Of a stretch of 64,000 bases of DNA, positions 59,368 through 64,000 are shown in pieces; positions within the stretch are counted from its first letter, which is position 1, and each line of letters opens with the position of its first letter. This DNA is from an uncultured Acidocella sp. (lineage in GTDB: Bacteria; Pseudomonadota; Alphaproteobacteria; Acetobacterales; Acetobacteraceae). Under the pieces are notes generated by a model. It was not told where the DNA came from. It searched no databases and was given only the letters and a program-made list of their open reading frames with translations. The translations under genes were made by a program, and so were the position numbers. The stretch is taken from positions 1-64,000 of the forward strand of contig NZ_CAMIIE010000011.1 in the NCBI RefSeq assembly GCF_946222605.1. The letters are read 5' to 3'.

Positions 59368-60078
59368 ATGCGGGTTTACCAAATACCCTTCAACGTCGCC
59401 GATCTTCTGGATCAGAAGAAGGCGGACTTTATTATTAATACAATGGCGTCCGTTTCCCCGCCCCTGGTCGAGAATAGGCAACGCTATTACCCCTTGCTGA
59501 CCGATTTCACCGGCAGCAAAGGCTTGGCGCTCTACGCCAAGAACATGACCACACTCATCGACGGCCTCGCCAGTTGCACCGGTAATCTTTTCGACAAGCC
59601 GATGTCCGGGCAGGTGTTCGTCTGGGCCACGCGGGTCGGTGACAGCAGCAAGCATAAGAGCACCACCTTCGCCGGCTTGCGCGGCGGCATGCAACAGCTC
59701 AGCAACAACACGGTCAAATCTGGGCTGGTCAGCACGATTAGCAAGCTGGAGGGGCTGACGAACCGGCTGAGCGGCTCGGACCAGAAAAAGATTCTCACGA
59801 ATAAATTAATTCATTCGCTTGATTTCGACCAGTATCTCAAGCGCGATGGCGGCGGGGTGAGCAAGGGCATCGACGGGCAACGCCAAACGAACATGGCCGA
59901 AGGTCATGCCACGGCGCTGATCATCCCGGCCAGCTTTAGGCATAATTTCAGCATGGAGATCATCTCACCGATCGATAACCGGGCGGTCACGCTGGCCTCC
60001 ATCGCCAAGCTGGTTCGGACGATGAGGACCAAGCTCGACAAGCCCGGGCCCAGCCGGGACGGTGGGATTTACAGCTGA
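59368..60078 (+). CDS. Hypothetical protein without recognised family
   Basis: 236 residues starting RVYQIPFNVADLLDQKKADFIINTM, without signal peptide, transmembrane helix or familiar motif. It is rich in Lys, Ser, Thr and Asn and looks soluble; composition is less GC-biased than the neighbours, which hints at recent arrival or relaxed selection. GGAGCG lies before the ATG, and codon use is coherent, so it is probably real. It lies alone between a divergent SIMPL gene and the convergent ispD. Confidence 0.7.
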   Translation: MRVYQIPFNVADLLDQKKADFIINTMASVSPPLVENRQRYYPLLTDFTGSKGLALYAKNMTTLIDGLASCTGNLFDKPMSGQVFVWATRVGDSSKHKSTTFAGLRGGMQQLSNNTVKSGLVSTISKLEGLTNRLSGSDQKKILTNKLIHSLDFDQYLKRDGGGVSKGIDGQRQTNMAEGHATALIIPASFRHNFSMEIISPIDNRAVTLASIAKLVRTMRTKLDKPGPSRDGGIYS

Positions 60079-60087
60079 GCCCCGCCC

Positions 60088-60765
60088 TCAACCAGCCAGC
60101 ATGGCCTCGGCCCGAAGCAGATCGGCGGCGGTGGTGATCTTGAAATTATCCTCGCTGCCGAGCACCATTTCCACCCGCAGCCCGGCATGTTCGGCGATCA
60201 TCGCATCATCGGTGAAATCCGTCTCCGGCGCGGTCTGCACCGCGTGGCGATGGGCCTTGTAGATATCCTGGAAGCGAAAACCCTGCGGCGTCTGCGCCCG
60301 CCAGAGCCCGGCGCGGCTCACCGTGCCGGCCACCACCCCATCCTGCACGCGCTTGAGCGTATCGGCCAGCGGCACGCCGACGATGGCCGAGGCCCCGCGC
60401 CCCAGCACCTCCAGCACGGCCGAGATGGTGTCCGGCGCGATGAAGGGGCGCACCGCGTCGTGGATCAGCACATTGTCCGGCTTCAGCACAGCGATGGCTT
60501 CCAGCCCCAGCCGCACGCTGTCCTGCCGCTCCTTGCCGCCGAAGCGCACGGCGAGCAGCCTCTCCAGCCCGTCGGTGGCATCGTCATACAGCGCCTGGTC
60601 GTCCGGATGGATCAGCACCTGCACCGCGTCGATCTCCGGATGGCGGGTCAGGGCCTGGATGGTGTGACGCAGGATCGGCGCACCCTTGAGCGGCAGATAT
60701 TGCTTCGGCAACGGCCCGCCCACGCGATAGCCCCGCCCCGCCGCCACGATCAGCCCGATATTCAT
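60088..60765 (-). CDS. ispD: 2-C-methyl-D-erythritol 4-phosphate cytidylyltransferase
   Basis: A 225-residue nucleotidyltransferase of the MEP isoprenoid pathway. Nucleotide loop IGLIVAAGRGYRVGGPLPKQYLPL, IHDAVRPFIAPD, and WRAQTPQGFRF, TDFTDDAMIAE are canonical. Many alphaproteobacteria have an IspDF fusion; here the length shows IspD alone. The ATG at 60765 is used since the longer frame runs into a family A repeat. Confidence 0.94.
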   Translation of the reverse strand: MNIGLIVAAGRGYRVGGPLPKQYLPLKGAPILRHTIQALTRHPEIDAVQVLIHPDDQALYDDATDGLERLLAVRFGGKERQDSVRLGLEAIAVLKPDNVLIHDAVRPFIAPDTISAVLEVLGRGASAIVGVPLADTLKRVQDGVVAGTVSRAGLWRAQTPQGFRFQDIYKAHRHAVQTAPETDFTDDAMIAEHAGLRVEMVLGSEDNFKITTAADLLRAEAMLAG

Positions 60766-60792
60766 AGCCCCTGCCCTTCTCACCCAAATTTG

Positions 60793-60927
60793 CAAAAGTT
60801 TTTGGGGGTGTGGGGGTGTTTTTACAAAAACATCCCCACGAACGTTTGGGGTGATGGCAGCGTCGTCGTCACCACCCCTAACGTCTTTCGCCGCTTTTTT
60901 GAAAAAAAGCGGCACCAAAAAACTTTT
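60793..60927. repeat. Family A intergenic repeat, copy 4 (full, 135 bp)
   Basis: Bounded by CAAAAGTTTTTGGG (60793-60806) and CCAAAAAACTTTTA (60914-60927). It has three hairpins: TGGGG/CCCCA arms (60811-60838), the CGTCGTCGTC-containing module with GGGGTG/CACCCC-type arms (about 60848-60878), and GCCGCTTTTTT/AAAAAAAGCGGC (60890-60913). The module order is as in copy 1. It lies after the rph stop and before the ispD start. Confidence 0.8.
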
Positions 60928-60932
60928 ATGAC

Positions 60933-61646
60933 TTAACCCAACGCCGCTTTCTGGGCCTTGAACAACTCTGCCGTCCCCTGGCGGGCCAGGCCCAGCAGCT
61001 TGTTGAAGGCCGCCTCGTCAAAGCTGGATTTCTCCGCCGTCGCCTGGATTTCCACAATCCCGCCCGCCGCGGTCAGGATGAAATTCGCATCCGCATCCGC
61101 CGCCGAATCCTCGGCATAATCCAGATCCAGCACCGGATTGCCCTGATAGATCCCACAGGACACCGCCGCCACCTGCCCCAGCATCGGCATGGATTTGATC
61201 ACGTTCTTCGCCTTCAACTGCCTGAAGGCCAACACCATCGCCACATAGGCGCCGCTGATCGCCGCGCAGCGCGTACCGCCATCGGCGTTCAGCACATCGC
61301 AATCCAGCGTCACGGTGATCTCGCCCATCGCCTTGCGGTCGATCACGGCGCGCAGACTGCGCCCGATCAGCCGCTGGATCTCCTGCGTGCGGCCGGATTG
61401 CTTGCCCCGCGCCGCCTCGCGCTCACCGCGCGTATGGGTGGCACGCGGCAGCATGCCGTATTCGGCGGTCACCCAGCCCTCACCCTGGCCGCGCATGAAA
61501 GGCGGCACCCGCCCCTCGACGCTGGCGGTGCACAGCACCTCGGTTCGCCCCATGCGGATCAGCGCCGAGCCCTCGGCATGGTGGGAAAACCCGGTCTCGA
61601 TGGAGACCTGGCGCAGGGCGTTGAATTCTCTGCCGGAGGGCCGCAT
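60933..61646 (-). CDS. rph: Ribonuclease PH
   Basis: A 237-residue phosphorolytic exonuclease that trims tRNA 3' ends. Marks: MRPSGREFNALRQVSIETGF, GMLPRATHTRGEREAARGKQSGRTQEIQRLIGRSLRA (in parts), ITVTLDCDVLNADGGTR and LDLDYAEDSAADADANF. AAGGAG precedes the ATG at 61646; the long upstream frame is antisense to hrcA. It is divergent from hrcA, the standard alphaproteobacterial pair. Confidence 0.95.
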   Translation of the reverse strand: MRPSGREFNALRQVSIETGFSHHAEGSALIRMGRTEVLCTASVEGRVPPFMRGQGEGWVTAEYGMLPRATHTRGEREAARGKQSGRTQEIQRLIGRSLRAVIDRKAMGEITVTLDCDVLNADGGTRCAAISGAYVAMVLAFRQLKAKNVIKSMPMLGQVAAVSCGIYQGNPVLDLDYAEDSAADADANFILTAAGGIVEIQATAEKSSFDEAAFNKLLGLARQGTAELFKAQKAALG

Positions 61647-61678
61647 GATCTGACTCCTTACATTCTGCTGCGCCGTGC

Positions 61679-61684
61679 TATTAT
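61679..61684 (+). promoter_or_regulatory. Candidate -10 box of hrcA
   Basis: TATTAT lies 14 bases before the hrcA ATG, with a poor -35 (TTACAT) at an unusual 15-bp spacing. Transcription would start about 61691, leaving a leader of only a few bases. Confidence 0.4.
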
Positions 61685-61698
61685 CCGAGCCTAGCCCG

Positions 61699-62766
61699 AT
61701 GGACCATAGACAGAAATCCCCTCCCCCCCGGCTGCCGCCCGGGCTCGACATACGCTCCGCCGCCGTGCTGCGGGAAATCGTCGAGCAATATGTCGAAACC
61801 GGCGAGCCGGTGGGCAGCCGCACCCTCTCACGCCTGCTCCCGCACAAGCTCTCCCCCGCCACCATCCGCAACGTGATGGCGGACCTCACCGATGCCGGGC
61901 TGCTCTTCTCCCCCCACACCTCCGCCGGCCGGCTGCCGACGGATCGCGGTCTGCGGCTATTCGTGGACGGGCTGCTGCAATTCGGCGAGCTTTCGGAGGA
62001 GGAGCGGACCAATATCAACCTCTCCCTCGCCGGCTCCGGCCGCTCGATGCAGGACACGCTGGCCCAGGCCTCAACCCTGCTCTCCGGCCTCTCCGCCGCC
62101 GCCGGGCTGGTGCTCGCCCCCAAGGGCGAAGGGCCGGTGAAACATATAGAATTCGTGCCGCTCTCGCCGGGGCGCGCACTGGTGGTGCTGGTCTCGGCCG
62201 ATGGCCAAGTGGAAAACCGCATCATCGAAACCCCGCCCGGCCTGCCGCCCTCGGCCCTGCAGCAGGCCAGCAACTTCCTCAACGCCCAGCTCGCCGGCCT
62301 TACCCTCACGGAGTTGCGCAGCCGCGTGCGCGCCGAGCTCACCGCCGACCGCAGCGCCTTGGACGAACTCACCAGCGCCGTCATCGAAGCCGGACTCGCC
62401 ACCTGGGGCCAGGAAGGGCGCTCCGGCTCGCTGATCCTGCGCGGCCAGGGGCGGCTCTTGGAGGATATCGACCAGCTCGAAAAACTCTCCGCCATCCAGG
62501 CTTTGTTCGAGCGGCTGGAAACCGAGGAAACGCTGCTGAAGCTGCTGGATCTGGCCGAGGAATCGGACGGGGTGCGGATTTTCATCGGCGCCGAATCGGG
62601 GCTGTTCGGCTCCGCCGGGGTGTCGATGATCGTCGCCCCGGCGCGCAACGCGCAGGACCGGATTGTGGGCGCGATCGGCGTCATCGGGCCGACGCGGATC
62701 AATTACGGGAAGATTATTCCGGTGGTTGATTATACCGCGCGGGTGATCGGGCGGCTGCTGGGGTAA
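61699..62766 (+). CDS. hrcA: Heat-inducible transcription repressor HrcA
   Basis: A 355-residue repressor of the CIRCE operator of groESL/dnaK-type operons. The winged-helix part has LREIVEQYVETGEPVGSRTLSRLLPHKLSPATIRNVMADL (in parts) and AGRLPTDRGLRLFVDGLL; the C-terminal GAF-like dimer domain ends IGPTRINYGKIIPVVDYTARVIGRLL. The ATG at 61699 is used. No grpE or dnaK follows; a convergent degP-like gene does. No CIRCE site was seen here. Confidence 0.95.
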   Translation: MDHRQKSPPPRLPPGLDIRSAAVLREIVEQYVETGEPVGSRTLSRLLPHKLSPATIRNVMADLTDAGLLFSPHTSAGRLPTDRGLRLFVDGLLQFGELSEEERTNINLSLAGSGRSMQDTLAQASTLLSGLSAAAGLVLAPKGEGPVKHIEFVPLSPGRALVVLVSADGQVENRIIETPPGLPPSALQQASNFLNAQLAGLTLTELRSRVRAELTADRSALDELTSAVIEAGLATWGQEGRSGSLILRGQGRLLEDIDQLEKLSAIQALFERLETEETLLKLLDLAEESDGVRIFIGAESGLFGSAGVSMIVAPARNAQDRIVGAIGVIGPTRINYGKIIPVVDYTARVIGRLLG

Positions 62767-62767
62767 T

Positions 62768-62795
62768 AAAAAAGGCCGATGCCTTGGCACCGGCC
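62768..62795 (-). terminator. Terminator of the Do-type protease gene
   Basis: Arms GGCCG/CGGCC and TGCC/GGCA with one mismatch form a hairpin (62774-62795), followed on the minus strand by six T. It lies just past the hrcA stop and, on the other strand, after a family A half-element. Confidence 0.7.
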
Positions 62796-62798
62796 CGT

Positions 62799-62846
62799 GT
62801 AGGGAACTTTTTGGAAAAAGTTCCCTACGACCCTCAAAAACTTTAG
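62799..62846. repeat. Family A half-element
   Basis: A hairpin with 12-bp arms GTAGGGAACTTT/AAAGTTCCCTAC (62799-62828) and the right boundary CCCTCAAAAACTTTAG (62831-62846) are present; the left boundary is missing. It directly follows the protease stop codon on the minus strand. Confidence 0.65.
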
Positions 62847-64000
62847 TTAGTTTCCGTTTTTGCCGTCGCCGAGGGCGATGCCGACAAACAGAGCCTGGCC
62901 CTGGCGGACGATGCGCAGCGCCACCGCGTCCGCCCCGCCCTTGCGCGCGGCCTTGATCGCGTTCACCGCCTCATCCGGGCTGTTCACATCCGTGGCGCCG
63001 ACGCCGACCAGCAGATCGCCCTGCTGCAGCCCGGCCTGATCCGCCGGCGAATTCGGCTTCACATTCACGATCACCGCCCCGGTGGCATCATCCGGCAAAT
63101 TGAGCTGGTTGCGCAGATCCGGCGTCAACGGCGCCAAGGTCACGCCCAGCGCCGCCGGCGAGGCATTCTGCTGGCTGCCGCCATTGCCGTTATTGCCGTG
63201 CTCGAAGCTGGCATCCGGGTTGCTCGGCATCTCCTCCACCGCGACGCTGACATCCTGCGACTTGCCGCCATGCAGATAGGTGATGTCGGCCTTGCCGCTC
63301 GGATCGATATTGGCGATGTCCTCGGCCAGATCGCCCGGATTGGTCACGCTCTGGCCGTTCACGGCGGTGATCACGTCGCCCGCCTTCAGCCCCGCCTTGG
63401 CGGCCGGGCTGTTCGGCGCCACGGCGGCGATCAGCGCGCCATCCTTATTCGGGTTGCTCATCGGCAGCTTCAGCGCCTGCGCCATCTGCGGCGAGATCAT
63501 CTGCGCGGAGACGCCCAGGAAGCCGCGCGTCACCTTGCCATGCGCCACCAGCTGGGTGACCACGCGCTTGATCATGTCGGACGGGATGGAGAAGCCAATG
63601 CCGACCGAGCCGCCGGAGGGCGAGAGGATGGCGGTGTTGATGCCGATCACCTGGCCCTTCTGGTTGAACAGCGGCCCGCCGGAATTGCCCTCATTGATCG
63701 GCGCATCGGTCTGGATGAAGCGGTCATACGGGCCATCGCCGATATCGCGGCCCAACGCGGAGACCACGCCCGTCGTCACCGTATTGCCCAGCCCGAACGG
63801 ATTGCCCATCGCGATCACCCACTGGCCGGGCTCGACATCCTTGGAATCCCCCAGCTCGACATAGGGCAGCGGCTTCTTCGCGTCGATCTTCAACACCGCC
63901 AGATCGGTCTTGGGATCGGTGCCCAGGATCTTCGCCGGGTAGGTATCGCCGTTGGAGAGCGTCACCGTGACGGTCTTGGCCCCCTTCACCACATGGTTAT
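62847..64000 (-). CDS. Do-family (DegP/DegQ-like) periplasmic serine protease, 3' part
   Basis: The gene runs off the right edge, so the signal peptide and start are outside. Its catalytic His is at the edge (Asn-His-Val-Val, 63987-63998), the Asp is in KTDLAVLKID and the nucleophile Ser is in INEGNSGGPLF. Two PDZ domains follow: one around SPAAKAGLKAGDVITAVNGQ, the second around SPADQAGLQQGDLLVGVGATDV. It is a periplasmic quality-control protease/chaperone. The frame's GTG at 63992 is not the true start. Confidence 0.93.
   Translation of the reverse strand, partial: NHVVKGAKTVTVTLSNGDTYPAKILGTDPKTDLAVLKIDAKKPLPYVELGDSKDVEPGQWVIAMGNPFGLGNTVTTGVVSALGRDIGDGPYDRFIQTDAPINEGNSGGPLFNQKGQVIGINTAILSPSGGSVGIGFSIPSDMIKRVVTQLVAHGKVTRGFLGVSAQMISPQMAQALKLPMSNPNKDGALIAAVAPNSPAAKAGLKAGDVITAVNGQSVTNPGDLAEDIANIDPSGKADITYLHGGKSQDVSVAVEEMPSNPDASFEHGNNGNGGSQQNASPAALGVTLAPLTPDLRNQLNLPDDATGAVIVNVKPNSPADQAGLQQGDLLVGVGATDVNSPDEAVNAIKAARKGGADAVALRIVRQGQALFVGIALGDGKNGN

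Noticed and set aside
61647..61698. CIRCE element controlling hrcA
   Set aside because: The 52-base rph-hrcA gap has no TTAGCACTC-N9-GAGTGCTAA-like sequence.
62847..63992. GTG at 63992 as start of the Do-type protease
   Set aside because: The frame continues to the window edge and the catalytic His codon lies just upstream of it, so the gene is cut by the window.

Overview
The window is GC-rich, densely coded chromosomal DNA from a free-living alphaproteobacterium. It most resembles the Acetobacteraceae/Rhodospirillales. The grounds are: the order rpmH-rnpA-yidD-yidC-engB-argB; an F1-only atpHAGDC operon without F0 genes; an alphaproteobacterial SOS box (GTTC-N7-GTTC); a suhB/mmgR-type small RNA; and palindromic intergenic repeats of a kind I associate with acetic acid bacteria. 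The family assignment is inference. I see no phage, plasmid, IS or CRISPR signature, so this reads as core genome with a few accessory genes.

Layout. 1-6 kb: the end of a CorC/HlyC-type protein, an amidase coupled to cysteine synthase, a divergent rhodanese, then a visibly less GC-rich gene for a 666-residue PD-(D/E)XK nuclease plus DUF2075 helicase (the best defence-like candidate), and an MscS channel. 6-12 kb: RNA methyltransferase, DEAD-box helicase, and a copper unit (cueR-copA divergent from copZ) with two back-to-back CueR-type promoters. 12-18 kb: an SOS-box-preceded radical SAM protein, a flavin monooxygenase, a K+ channel and citrate synthase. 18-22 kb: siroheme-type dehydrogenase plus cysH (sulfate assimilation), then a patatin coupled to an orphan histidine kinase. 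22-26.5 kb: the rpmH-argB cluster. 26.5-33.3 kb: PiT phosphate transporter with a Nudix-DUF47 partner, and a GntR-acnD-prpF methylcitrate operon without prpB or prpC.

33.3-39 kb: a LacI-controlled ABC importer co-transcribed with a metallophosphodiesterase. 39-41 kb: TetR/isochorismatase divergent pair, tRNA-Ser(GCU), a small RNA and an N-formylglutamate amidohydrolase. 41-47 kb: membrane proteins (flippase, ArsB-like, MFS), uppP and an SGNH hydrolase. 47-52 kb: F1 ATP synthase. 52-60 kb: DUF2889, two MFS exporters, asd, DUF1127/LysR, a SIMPL protein and an orphan protein. 60-64 kb: ispD, rph/hrcA divergent pair and the 3' part of a Do-type protease.

Two repeat families punctuate the intergenic space. 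Family A is bounded by AAAGTTTTTGGG/CCCAAAAACTTT and carries A/T-tract hairpins; four elements plus fragments lie directly after stop codons. Family B is a 104-bp element bounded by TAGAGCA/TGCTCTA, with two copies differing at two positions and a shorter relative; one copy supplies the atpC stop codon. Many genes are translationally coupled through ATGA or GTGA overlaps, which defines the operons given in the entries.
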